NCBI GenBank assembly: GCA_902196205.1
Contig: CABIKM010000022.1
Location: 124,001 to 188,000 of the forward strand
Length of the DNA: 64,000 nt
Source of the DNA: Candidatus Methylomirabilis lanthanidiphila
GTDB lineage: Bacteria; Methylomirabilota; Methylomirabilia; Methylomirabilales; Methylomirabilaceae
Reading direction: 5' to 3'
Part shown: positions 6,335 through 13,825 of the stretch, piece by piece
Position numbering within the stretch: the stretch's first letter is position 1
Layout of the letters: each line of letters begins with the position of its first letter
The notes under the pieces: model-generated
Told to the model about the DNA's origin: nothing
Seen by the model: only the letters and a program-made list of their open reading frames with translations
The model's database searches: none
Position numbers and translations under genes: made by a program

Positions 6335-7126
6335 ATGAAAAAAGTGCTCGGATTGTCCATCGTTCTGACCGTCGCGCCGGTTGCTCAAGCTGCTGATATT
6401 GACGTCGGCAAAGCGACAGTCGCCACCGTGTGCGCGGCCTGCCACGGCCCGACCGGGGTGAGCGTGAGCGATACCATCCCCAATCTTGCGGCCCAGCGGA
6501 CCGGCTACCTCGAAGCACAACTGAAGGCGCTCAAGGAGGGCACACGCAAGAACCCTATCATGAACGCCATCGCCGCTCAACTGAGCCCAGAAGACATGGC
6601 GAACGTCGCCGCGTATTTCGCCGCGCAGCCCGGGCCGCAGGCGGGCGCCAAGTCAAGCTTTCTGCCGAACGTCGCGAAAACCCGCGTGACCTTCCCGGAG
6701 GGCTACAAGGACACGTTTACGAAGTACCACACGATCAATTTTCCCGCGACCAAGCAGGTGCGATACTACTATGCCAACAAGGCCGCCGTGCAGGCCGCTA
6801 AAGAAGGCAAGCCGCTGCCCGACGGCTCGATGCTGTTCGCCGAGGTCTACGCGGCAAAACTCGACGCCGACAGGAAACCGCTTATGGGCGGCGACGGCTT
6901 TTTCGTGGCGGAGAAGCTCCTCTTCTACACGGCGATGGCGCGAGGAGCAGGCTGGGGCAATGAGATGCCCGATATGCTGCGTAACGGGGACTGGAACTAC
7001 GCCATTTTCACCACCGACAAGCAACACCGACCGGGAGTGAACCAGGCCGAGTGCCTCGCCTGCCACAAGCCGCTCGACAATGCGAGCTATACCTTCACGC
7101 TGAAGCAGCTCGTAGAAGCGAAGTAG
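6335..7126 (+). CDS. Cytochrome c-cytochrome P460 fusion
   Basis: A 263-residue exported protein. The Sec signal peptide ends near AQAA (residues 17-20). Residues 21-98 form a class I cytochrome c with CAACH at 33-37 and PIMNAI supplying a possible distal Met76. Residues 115-263 form a cytochrome P460 domain: YHTINFPATKQVRYYY, GDGFFVAEK, a Trp-rich GAGWGNEM segment, and the C-terminal haem motif CLACH at 240-244. P460 haems oxidise hydroxylamine or NO in ammonia and methane oxidisers; the c domain would take up electrons. Several Lys residues (130, 140, 149) are candidates for the P460 Lys-haem crosslink, but which one, if any, crosslinks cannot be seen. The gene lies alone between two attC-like sites. 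Confidence 0.85.
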   Translation: MKKVLGLSIVLTVAPVAQAADIDVGKATVATVCAACHGPTGVSVSDTIPNLAAQRTGYLEAQLKALKEGTRKNPIMNAIAAQLSPEDMANVAAYFAAQPGPQAGAKSSFLPNVAKTRVTFPEGYKDTFTKYHTINFPATKQVRYYYANKAAVQAAKEGKPLPDGSMLFAEVYAAKLDADRKPLMGGDGFFVAEKLLFYTAMARGAGWGNEMPDMLRNGDWNYAIFTTDKQHRPGVNQAECLACHKPLDNASYTFTLKQLVEAK

Positions 7127-7222
7127 GCCGGGCGACGGTCGGTGCCTTGGCGGCGGCCAAGCTGCCCGCGCCGCGAATATCCGGAACAGGTCCAACGCGG
7201 ACACTTGGAGCGTCACAATGCC

Positions 7223-7282
7223 GCATAACCATCGCATGGACGGCGACGCGAGGTAAACCGCGCGTCATGCGGGGCGTTGGAC
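7223..7282 (+). repeat. attC-like cassette recombination site C
   Basis: The left core GCATAAC (7223-7229), a short spacer, GCATGGACG pairing with CGTCATGC with one extrahelical G, the spacer GGGGC and the right core GTTGGAC (7276-7282, perfect GTTRRRY) give a 60-base attC. Sequence shared with the first YceI copy begins within this right core. Confidence 0.75.
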
Positions 7283-7343
7283 AGACCTTGAGGTATGGTG
7301 TAGTGCCGGCGGGATGGTAAGATCCGGAACAGGGAGACGCGCG

Positions 7344-7895
7344 ATGAGTCGTTGGACGTTTGAACCTGGACATACCGCAGCCGAGTTCTGTGTGCGACAC
7401 ATGATGGTCACGTACATCCGGGGTCACTTCAAGCACGTGCACGGCACGCTGGAGTTCGATCCGGAGGCTCCCACCGAGTCTCGCGTCGAGGCCGTCATCG
7501 ATGCGCGGGGTCTCTGGAGCGGTGAGCGGGATCGCGATACCCACCTCACGGGTCCTGACTTCCTCGATGTCGAACGCTTTCCCGAGATCACCTTTCGCGG
7601 ACGCCAGGTCCGCCTCACAGGGGCCAACGAGGCTGTGGTGGTCGGCGATCTCACGCTGCGCGGGGTGACCCGATCCATCGACCTGCACGTCCGCTACCTC
7701 GGACAGTGGCAGACGCCGTGGTGGAAGGATGGGGTGGACACAGGACCCAAGACCCGCGCCGGGTTTCTTGCCACCGCACGGATCAACCGTCACCACTTTG
7801 GCGTGAGCTGGAACAGTGCGCTCGATCGGGGCGGTGTGGTTGTTGGCGACGATGTGACGGTAACCATCGACGCCGAGGCCATCCTTCAGTCCTAG
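7344..7895 (+). CDS. YceI family protein, copy 2
   Basis: A 183-residue protein starting at ATG 7344 behind AGGGAGA, in the same context as the copy at 2878. The two proteins differ at only about a dozen positions. The whole YceI barrel is kept (FCVRHMMVTYIRGHF, DFLDVERFPEITFRG, GVTRSIDLHV, DVTVTIDAEAIL). Homology continues about 60 bases upstream, to the core of attC-like site C, and about 16 bases past the stop codon, so the duplicated unit is about 635 bases. Like copy 1 it lacks a signal peptide. The role is presumably binding of an isoprenoid-like ligand. Confidence 0.9.
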   Translation: MSRWTFEPGHTAAEFCVRHMMVTYIRGHFKHVHGTLEFDPEAPTESRVEAVIDARGLWSGERDRDTHLTGPDFLDVERFPEITFRGRQVRLTGANEAVVVGDLTLRGVTRSIDLHVRYLGQWQTPWWKDGVDTGPKTRAGFLATARINRHHFGVSWNSALDRGGVVVGDDVTVTIDAEAILQS

Positions 7896-7911
7896 AGGGG
7901 CGCGCCGGAGC

Positions 7912-7964
7912 GATGGGAGTAACCGTCGCGCTGGGTTCGCTTTGCTCATCCCAGCCTACCGCAC
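7912..7964. repeat. Half copy of the GTAGGCTGGG repeat
   Basis: GATGGGAGTAACCG followed by GCTGGGTTCGCTTTGCTCATCCCAGCCTACCGCAC closely matches the right half of 2001-2118, split here across the text to show both parts of the match. Confidence 0.65.
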
Positions 7965-7981
7965 TGACTCCAACGAGTCCT

Positions 7982-8009
7982 TTGAGAAACGATAGCATTC
8001 TGCTATCAT
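7982..8009 (+). promoter_or_regulatory. higBA promoter with operator palindrome
   Basis: TTGAGA (7982-7987), a 16-base spacer and TATCAT (8004-8009) form a promoter seven bases before the toxin start. The perfect inverted repeat GATAGCA-TTC-TGCTATC (7991-8007) fills the spacer and enters the -10 box. This is the expected place for HigA autorepression. Confidence 0.6.
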
Positions 8010-8015
8010 TGCTCA

Positions 8016-8303
8016 ATGAAGCTCATCGGGCGGGATGTCATTCAACTATTCGTACGGAGACATCCCGATTCCAGGTCTTCTCTGAAGGGCTGGATCCAGG
8101 CCGCGGAGTCCAACAGCTTCAAGCATTTCGTCGATCTCAAGAAGACCTTTGGGTCAGCAGATCAGGTCAAGCCGCACACGGTGTTCGACATCTCCGGGAA
8201 TAAGTATCGGCTGATCGCTGTCGTAGACTATACCATTCAATCGGTGTCAATCGAGTGCGTCCTGACGCATGCCGTGTATGATGAGGGACGCTGGAGAAAG
8301 TGA
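8016..8303 (+). CDS. higB: HigB-type mRNA interferase toxin
   Basis: A 95-residue RelE/HigB-fold protein (HigB_toxin family). A basic N-terminal helix region with W25 and K36-H37 is followed by VKPHTVFDISGNKYRLIAVVDY, the central sheet of the family. The end is CVLTHAVYDEGRW, where the conserved H-x-x-Y-D is typical of ribosome-dependent mRNA cleavage toxins. The toxin precedes the antitoxin, as usual for hig loci, with one base between the TGA and the next ATG. The short leader means translation starts almost at the operator. Confidence 0.85.
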   Translation: MKLIGRDVIQLFVRRHPDSRSSLKGWIQAAESNSFKHFVDLKKTFGSADQVKPHTVFDISGNKYRLIAVVDYTIQSVSIECVLTHAVYDEGRWRK

Positions 8304-8304
8304 G

Positions 8305-8772
8305 ATGACGATCGCCACACTTGAAAAGAAACTCAAACCGCTGGAGTCCCCGGTAGACAACGAACTGCTTCGGTGGCTCTATCTCCATCTGCCGCCGCGG
8401 CCTATCAAGAGTAGGAAGATGCACCACAATTACAGCGAGGCGGTTCGCATTCTGATGCGGGAATCCGGAGGCCTGGACACCCATAACCGCACGGCTGTCG
8501 ACCAACACCTGAGCGCTGTCATTCCCTTCATCGAGGCGTATGAGAAAAGGGCGTTCGCCATCGGCTCGGCAACCCCTGAGGACATGCTTAGGTTCCTCAT
8601 GGAGCAGCACGAGCTCAGCCAGTACGATCTCGCGAAGGAGCTTGGAGGCCAGCCGGTCGTGTCGCAAATCCTCAGAGGGAAGCGAAGGCTTACACGAGAG
8701 CACATCGAGCGGTTGAGCAAGCGATTCGGGGTGACGCCGGCAACCTTCTACCCCGCAGGAACTACGACCTAA
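8305..8772 (+). CDS. higA: HigA-type antitoxin with XRE helix-turn-helix
   Basis: A 155-residue protein starting at ATG 8305. The N-terminal 95 residues form the long helical extension typical of the larger HigA antitoxins. Residues about 97-145 form the HTH: LRFLMEQHELSQYDLAKELG, then PVVSQILRGKRRLTREHIERLSKRFG. The last helix is the usual toxin/dimer segment, ending with VTPATFYPAG. It should bind HigB and repress the palindromic operator at 7991-8007. The complete pair suggests an active addiction module stabilising this accessory region. Confidence 0.85.
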   Translation: MTIATLEKKLKPLESPVDNELLRWLYLHLPPRPIKSRKMHHNYSEAVRILMRESGGLDTHNRTAVDQHLSAVIPFIEAYEKRAFAIGSATPEDMLRFLMEQHELSQYDLAKELGGQPVVSQILRGKRRLTREHIERLSKRFGVTPATFYPAGTTT

Positions 8773-8848
8773 TCCCTATGAGGCCCTCGGTCGTTACGGC
8801 CACAGAACTTCCTTGTGGTAGCCCGCTGCAATAACCGGGAGCCCGGTA

Positions 8849-8872
8849 GCCTGGGTTGAAGAACAGTTTGCC
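8849..8872. repeat. Fragment of the GTAGGCTGGG repeat
   Basis: GGTAGCCTGGGTTGAAGAAC resembles the start of the repeat at 2001. Confidence 0.4.
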
Positions 8873-8888
8873 GCCCACGCATTTGAGA

Positions 8889-8999
8889 GAGAGACTGAAG
8901 GCGGTGCGGGCCAAGCTCAGGGTCTTGGGGTTAACCCAGAAGGTTGTTGAGCAGGCGATCTGCTGGGCGCGAGGCCATCAGGGTAATAAGCAGACATGA
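8889..8999 (+). pseudogene. Antitoxin C-terminal relic (AbrB-PIN operon with toxin deleted)
   Basis: The frame reads ERLKAVRAKLRVLGLT, then AICWARGHQ, closely matching the C-terminal helices of the AbrB antitoxin encoded at 3594-3833. Immediately downstream, CGAAGCGGATTAATCGATTGAG matches in its two halves the sequence after the PIN toxin at about 4257. The toxin gene and the antitoxin's DNA-binding half are therefore missing, leaving only the two ends of the locus. The relic's TGA overlaps the ATG of the next gene. Confidence 0.65.
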
Positions 9000-9928
9000 A
9001 ACATATCTCGAAGCGGATTAATCGATTGAGGCCCTGGCGCGTGAGTCAGCGTAGCCCGTGGCCGTTCATCCTCGCTCTCATTCTTCTGCTGTCCACTGCT
9101 TCCTGTAGTGGTGCGACCGAAAGAAACACGCGCGGTGAAGGCGTTGCAGATGTGGCTGCGCCTGTCGTCGCAGAAGAACTGGTCCGAGTAAAGCGAGTAT
9201 TCGACGGGGATACCGTCCTGCTCGAAGATGGCCGGACGGTTCGGTATCTGGGCATCAACACGCCGGAATTTCAGGAGCCGTTCTACCTGAAAGCCAAACG
9301 GCTCAACGAGTCGCTTGTCCTGGGGCGAGATATTCGGCTGGAGTTCGATCAGGAGAAAACCGACGGCCACGATCGACTCTTGGCCTATGTCTATACGGGA
9401 GACGAACTGGTCAATGCCCGGTTAGTGCAGGAGGGCTTGGCGCACGCCTTCTTTATCGGACCCAATCGAAGGCATCACGCCCTGTTCCTTCGGCTCCAGG
9501 CCGAGGCGCAACAACGCAGGGTCGGTCTCTGGTCCGCCAGGGGTCGCATCAGAGACCTCAAAATTACCAACGTTCGTCCTGTCGATCTAAAAAAACACGA
9601 TCAATCCCACTCGTACGTTCGCATCACCAATCTCAGCAACGCTGCGATCAGGTTGGCGGGTTATACACTGTCAAGCGAAGAAGGCCAATCCTACCTCTTC
9701 CCCAACGTCAGCGTAGACCCGGGCCATACGGTCATTGTGGCTGGTGACGGCGGAAAGGACGGAGTTGACAGCAGGGGGCAACTGGTGGTCCATTGGCCCA
9801 CACAGGATTCGGTGTGGGATTCGGTCGAAGATACCGCCTTTCTCAAAGATCCTTCTGGAAACCTCGTGGATACGTTCCATTACAAGGGTAAGCGGATAAG
9901 GCAGTCGAAGTCGCGCAGGAGCAACTAA
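8996..9928 (+). CDS. Thermonuclease-like lipoprotein with lamin-tail domain
   Basis: A 310-residue protein. A basic N-terminus and hydrophobic stretch end in a lipobox-like STASC (Cys37), so it is probably an exported lipoprotein. Residues 60-180 form a staphylococcal-nuclease (SNase) OB-fold: VKRVFDGDTVLLEDG with the Ca-ligand Asp, then RYLGINTPEF (catalytic Arg region), HDRLLAYVY and NARLVQEGLAHAF. Residues about 187-300 form a lamin-tail (LTD) domain: HSYVRITNLSNAAIRLAGYTL, then DTFHYKG. The combination suggests an extracytoplasmic DNase. The first 13 residues are encoded in sequence shared with the toxin-antitoxin scar, so a later start is possible, although the signal peptide needs most of the N-terminus. 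Confidence 0.85.
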   Translation: MKHISKRINRLRPWRVSQRSPWPFILALILLLSTASCSGATERNTRGEGVADVAAPVVAEELVRVKRVFDGDTVLLEDGRTVRYLGINTPEFQEPFYLKAKRLNESLVLGRDIRLEFDQEKTDGHDRLLAYVYTGDELVNARLVQEGLAHAFFIGPNRRHHALFLRLQAEAQQRRVGLWSARGRIRDLKITNVRPVDLKKHDQSHSYVRITNLSNAAIRLAGYTLSSEEGQSYLFPNVSVDPGHTVIVAGDGGKDGVDSRGQLVVHWPTQDSVWDSVEDTAFLKDPSGNLVDTFHYKGKRIRQSKSRRSN

Positions 9929-9934
9929 CAGCCG

Positions 9935-10951
9935 TTACTTCAAGGCCTTCTCAAGGATCTTGCGGAGCTCGGTGCTGGGTTTCGCGAAGCCGAACCGGTC
10001 ATTGGGAGATACCCCGTACACCATCCCCACCACCTCACGCTTCAGGTTGAGGAGCGGCGCCCCGCTGCAGCCCTGTTGAATGCCATCCGACTGAAAGTCG
10101 GCGCTGAATGCCTGTCCGCCATTTAACGACTTTTCAAAAATCCCGATCCTTTTTCGGATGTCTCCGACCGGACCGCATACCGTACCGACCACCGTTTCGT
10201 TCTGGATGAGCTCCAGTCGATCAGGGAGCGTGGCGGCCGGAAGGGGTCGAGTCACTTTCTGTAAGCGGAGCAGGAGGATATCGGAACTCCCCAGTCGTCT
10301 TGTGATGTCAGCGCTATATTCCTTCCCAAGGTGCATGACTCGGATGTTGCCTCCTCTATCCAGGTGCGCGTTCGTGAGCACATATCCTCGAGGATCCGCG
10401 ATAAACCCGTGAGCAAACCCTTTGACGATCCCCTCGCCATCCACATTCTCAACCGTCACAAGGAACGGCGGCTCGCGCTCCAGTGTCCGTCGCATCTCCT
10501 CTTCCTCAGGCCGCACAACATTGATACTCTCTTTCTCCGCCTCTTTTTGGATCTTCTCGATGGCCTGAATGGCGCCCACGCGCTGGTTGAGATCATCAAT
10601 GCTTCTGGCAATGCGGAGCGCCTCCTCGATCTCGCCGCATTCCCCCGCCAGCGAGACAGCAATCCAGTACTGCTGCATGGAACGCGCTAACGGCGGAGTA
10701 ATGGCCCGCGAAAGCGTCAGGGCCTCCTGAAGCACTCGAACCCCCGGCTCCTTTGGAAACGACTGGCACATCAACTTCCCGATGCCGGCCACCGATTGCG
10801 TCTGCTCCTCCTTGTCACGAATCGAACGGGCCTGCTCCAGCAGAGGGGTAAACCGTTTTTCGATTGCCGTGTGCGCCTCACCCGAGCTTAATCGGGGCAC
10901 GATCAGTGCCAGGGCTGCAAGTAAGGCCGCCATCCTCATCTGTCGTTCCAT
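9935..10951 (-). CDS. Exported trypsin-like serine protease
   Basis: A 338-residue protein read from ATG 10951 behind GAGAGGA. A signal peptide (MRMAALLAALALIVPRLSSGEA) is followed by about 125 residues of helical, TPR-like sequence. A chymotrypsin-fold domain then shows all catalytic residues: His in VLTNAHLDRGG, Asp in GSSDILLLRL, and Ser in QQGCSGAPLLNL. Substrate residues are not evident. A longer reading frame extends upstream to 11113 but lacks a ribosome site there. It is convergent with the SNase gene, with only six bases between the two stop codons. A DegP-like PDZ domain is absent. Confidence 0.85.
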   Translation of the reverse strand: MERQMRMAALLAALALIVPRLSSGEAHTAIEKRFTPLLEQARSIRDKEEQTQSVAGIGKLMCQSFPKEPGVRVLQEALTLSRAITPPLARSMQQYWIAVSLAGECGEIEEALRIARSIDDLNQRVGAIQAIEKIQKEAEKESINVVRPEEEEMRRTLEREPPFLVTVENVDGEGIVKGFAHGFIADPRGYVLTNAHLDRGGNIRVMHLGKEYSADITRRLGSSDILLLRLQKVTRPLPAATLPDRLELIQNETVVGTVCGPVGDIRKRIGIFEKSLNGGQAFSADFQSDGIQQGCSGAPLLNLKREVVGMVYGVSPNDRFGFAKPSTELRKILEKALK

Positions 10952-11308
10952 GTTCGTTCCTCTCAATTCCCCCAGGACCTCTCGCCGTCGTTCTCTGGCG
11001 CGAATGCATCGCTTCTTCATGAGACGTGATAGGGAACGTACGCTGGCAGAGAAGATACCAGAATAGGAACCGAAGCGAAAGAGACTCGATCCGACGAGAC
11101 GCTCTACCCTCAAGGCCGGGCCATCGCGCCTAACATATGGACATCCGGCCCACGCTGTTGCCTCTCTATCGTGCAGTCAGGGCCGCGACAAGCGGTCCCT
11201 TCCAATTCGCTGTTGTACCCTAACTCCGTAATTTATTGGACTAGAACATCATTGGATGTGGCGGCTGCACAGTTGGCATCGTAATTGCGCACTCTTCAAT
11301 ACACAAAG

Positions 11309-11378
11309 GCCATCCGAGGTTGGGTGGCTTCACGACGGCAACGATGCCGGTTCCATAGAAGGGACCGGCATCGTTTTT
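11309..11378 (+). terminator. Leader hairpin plus intrinsic terminator before nirB
   Basis: GCCATCC-GAGGTT-GGGTGGC (11309-11328) can form a 7-bp stem with a 6-base loop. It is followed by an 11-bp perfect stem, ACGATGCCGGT (11341-11351) with ACCGGCATCGT (11364-11374), ending in five T residues, only 20 bases before the nirB start. A terminator inside a leader, preceded by a hairpin, fits transcription attenuation such as ANTAR/NasR-type antitermination known for nitrate and nitrite assimilation genes. The regulator is not in the window. The rest of 10952-11308 shows no gene. Confidence 0.6.
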
Positions 11379-11398
11379 CCGAGTAGTGGAGGCAGAGG

Positions 11399-13822
11399 AT
11401 GGATGGACAACACAGGCTGGTCGTCATCGGCAACGGCATGGCCGGGACCAGGGTCGTTCAAGAGATCCTACCCAGGAATCGTGACCGCTTTCATGTAGTG
11501 ATGTTCGGGGCGGAGCGGTACGGCAACTACGACCGTACCCTCCTCTCGGATGTGCTGGCCGGTTCCAAGGACGTCAAACAGGTCTTTCTGAACTCCCTGG
11601 AGTGGTACCGCGATCACAACATCGTACTGCATGCCGGGGTGGCGGCCACCGCGATCGATCGTGACAATAAGGTAGTAAGAGGCGCAGGCGGCGTGGAGGT
11701 ATCATACGATACGCTCATCATCGCCACCGGCAGCCGACCGTTTGTTCCGCCTGTCGATGGGATCGAGAAAACCGGTATGTTCGCCTACCGGACCCTCGAT
11801 GATTGTCAAGCTATCGAGGCATACGCGAGGGGATGCCGGAACGCTGCCGTCATGGGCGGCGGTCTGCTGGGTCTGGAGGCTGCGCGAGGCCTGCTCTCTC
11901 TCGGGCTTCAGGTCACGGTTGTGGAAATGATGCCATGGTTGATGGCCCAACAGTTGGACGCTGAAGGGGGCGCGCTGCTTCGACGGACGATGGAACAGAT
12001 GGGCGTGCAGACGCTCCTCGAAAAGCGTGTGACGCGCGCACTCGGGGGTGAGCGAATTACAGGTCTCGAGTTTCAGGACGGCACAACACTCAACGTTGAG
12101 ATGGTAGTAATGAGTTGCGGCATTCGGCCGGACGCCGAGCTTGCCGGAAGGTCCGGACTTGCGGTGGATCGGGGGATCGTCGTGAATGACCGAATGCAGA
12201 CCTCCGATCCGGCCATCTACGCCGTCGGCGAGTGCGCGCAGCACCGCGGGAAGCTCTATGGTCTCGTGGCGCCTCTGTACGATCAGGCCAGGGTACTGGC
12301 GGAGCACCTGACCGGCACATCCTCTAATGGCGGGTATCAGGGCTCCAAGCCGGTCAGCAAATTGAAGGTCATGGGCGTCCACCTTGTCTCGATGGGCGAC
12401 ACGACTCCGGCCGATCCCCTGGACGAGGTCGTCAGCTATGTCGAGCCGTCGCGGGGCGTCTACAAGAAGATGATCATACGCGACAACCGGCTCGTCGGCG
12501 TAACCCTGCTGGGCGAGACGGACACGGCCGGGGTGCTGACTCAGATGTTCCTGTTGGACGCGGTCCTTCCGGAGCGGCGGGCCGACCTGCTGTTCGGCAC
12601 CTCCACCGGCGCCCCGATCCTCTCGGTATTTGACCTGCCCGATCACGCCCAGATCTGCCACTGTCACGGCGTCACCAAGGGTCAGATCAGAGAGGCGATC
12701 GAGTTCGGCAAGTGTCGAACGGTCTCGCAGATTGGACTACAAACGAAGGCCGGCACGAGCTGCGGGGGGTGCAAGAAGCTCCTCGAACAGTTTCTTGAGG
12801 TCTATGCCGGAGAGGTGGCGGAAGAGCCGTCCGAACACTGGTATGTGCCGAGCGTCCCGATGACCAAGCCCGAACTGGTGGCCGCCATCAAGGCGAAAGG
12901 GATCAAGAGCGTCAGCGCGCTCTTCCGGGAGCTTAACGATGGGCGCGACGAGCCGAGCCACAAGACCGCGCTGGCATCGCTACTCAAGACCATCTGGGCC
13001 GGGGAGTACGAAGACGAACGCGACGCGCGGTTCATCAATGACCGGGTCCACGCCAACATCCAGAAAGATGGGACCTTCTCGGTCGTGCCGCGCATTTGCG
13101 GCGGCATCACGTCGGCGGCGGAGCTTCGGCGGATCGCCGATGTCGCGGAGAAGCATCAAATCCCGGCGATCAAGTTGACCAGCGGTCAGCGGATCGCGCT
13201 GGCGGGCATCAGGAAGGAGCAGCTTCCGTACGTCTGGAAAGATCTGGGAATGCCCAGCGGTCACGCATACGCCAAGGCGGTCCGTTCGTGCAACACCTGT
13301 GTCGGATCCGACTTCTGCCGTTTCGGGCTGGGCGATTCCATTGCGCTGGGCATCAAGATCGAAAAGCGGTTTCACGGCATCGAGACCCCGCACAAGATGA
13401 AGCTGGCTGCCGTCGGCTGCCCGAGGAACTGTGCCGAGGCCACCATCAAAGATCTTGGCGCCGTCGCCATTGAGGGCGGCTGGCAGATCTACGTGGGCGG
13501 CGGCGGCGCGACCCGGGTGCGGGCCGCAGATCTCCTGTGTACGGTCAGGATACACGAAGAGGTCCTGACATATATGGGCCGCTTCATTCAGTATTACCGG
13601 GAACACGGTAAGTACATGGAGCGGTCATACCGGCTTGTGGAACGAGTCGGCATTGAGCGGCTCCGCGAGCTGCTTGTCGAGGATGTCGAAGGGATCGGTG
13701 CGCGGTTGGATGCCGAGATCGAGCGGGCGGTCGCGGCCCGTACAGATCCTTGGGCCGAGGCGGAAGAACCCGTGCATCCGGCCCAGTTCAGCGGGCCCGT
13801 ACTGATAGAGCTCAAGAGGTGA
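11399..13822 (+). CDS. nirB: Assimilatory nitrite reductase [NAD(P)H], large subunit
   Basis: An 807-residue NirB, the usual length. The N-terminal pyridine nucleotide-disulphide oxidoreductase part has the FAD motif VIGNGMAG at 9-16, ATGSRPFVPP, and a second dinucleotide fold at VMGGGLLGLEAA. The BFD-like [2Fe-2S] domain begins at about residue 419 (CHCHGVT) and ends with CGGCKKLL. The C-terminal sulfite/nitrite reductase half supplies the sirohaem and [4Fe-4S] ligands: CNTCVGSDFC at about 631 and GCPRNCAEA at about 673. It reduces nitrite to ammonium in the cytoplasm. nirD follows after three bases, so the two form an operon behind the attenuator-like leader. Confidence 0.95.
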   Translation: MDGQHRLVVIGNGMAGTRVVQEILPRNRDRFHVVMFGAERYGNYDRTLLSDVLAGSKDVKQVFLNSLEWYRDHNIVLHAGVAATAIDRDNKVVRGAGGVEVSYDTLIIATGSRPFVPPVDGIEKTGMFAYRTLDDCQAIEAYARGCRNAAVMGGGLLGLEAARGLLSLGLQVTVVEMMPWLMAQQLDAEGGALLRRTMEQMGVQTLLEKRVTRALGGERITGLEFQDGTTLNVEMVVMSCGIRPDAELAGRSGLAVDRGIVVNDRMQTSDPAIYAVGECAQHRGKLYGLVAPLYDQARVLAEHLTGTSSNGGYQGSKPVSKLKVMGVHLVSMGDTTPADPLDEVVSYVEPSRGVYKKMIIRDNRLVGVTLLGETDTAGVLTQMFLLDAVLPERRADLLFGTSTGAPILSVFDLPDHAQICHCHGVTKGQIREAIEFGKCRTVSQIGLQTKAGTSCGGCKKLLEQFLEVYAGEVAEEPSEHWYVPSVPMTKPELVAAIKAKGIKSVSALFRELNDGRDEPSHKTALASLLKTIWAGEYEDERDARFINDRVHANIQKDGTFSVVPRICGGITSAAELRRIADVAEKHQIPAIKLTSGQRIALAGIRKEQLPYVWKDLGMPSGHAYAKAVRSCNTCVGSDFCRFGLGDSIALGIKIEKRFHGIETPHKMKLAAVGCPRNCAEATIKDLGAVAIEGGWQIYVGGGGATRVRAADLLCTVRIHEEVLTYMGRFIQYYREHGKYMERSYRLVERVGIERLRELLVEDVEGIGARLDAEIERAVAARTDPWAEAEEPVHPAQFSGPVLIELKR

Positions 13823-13825
13823 CAC

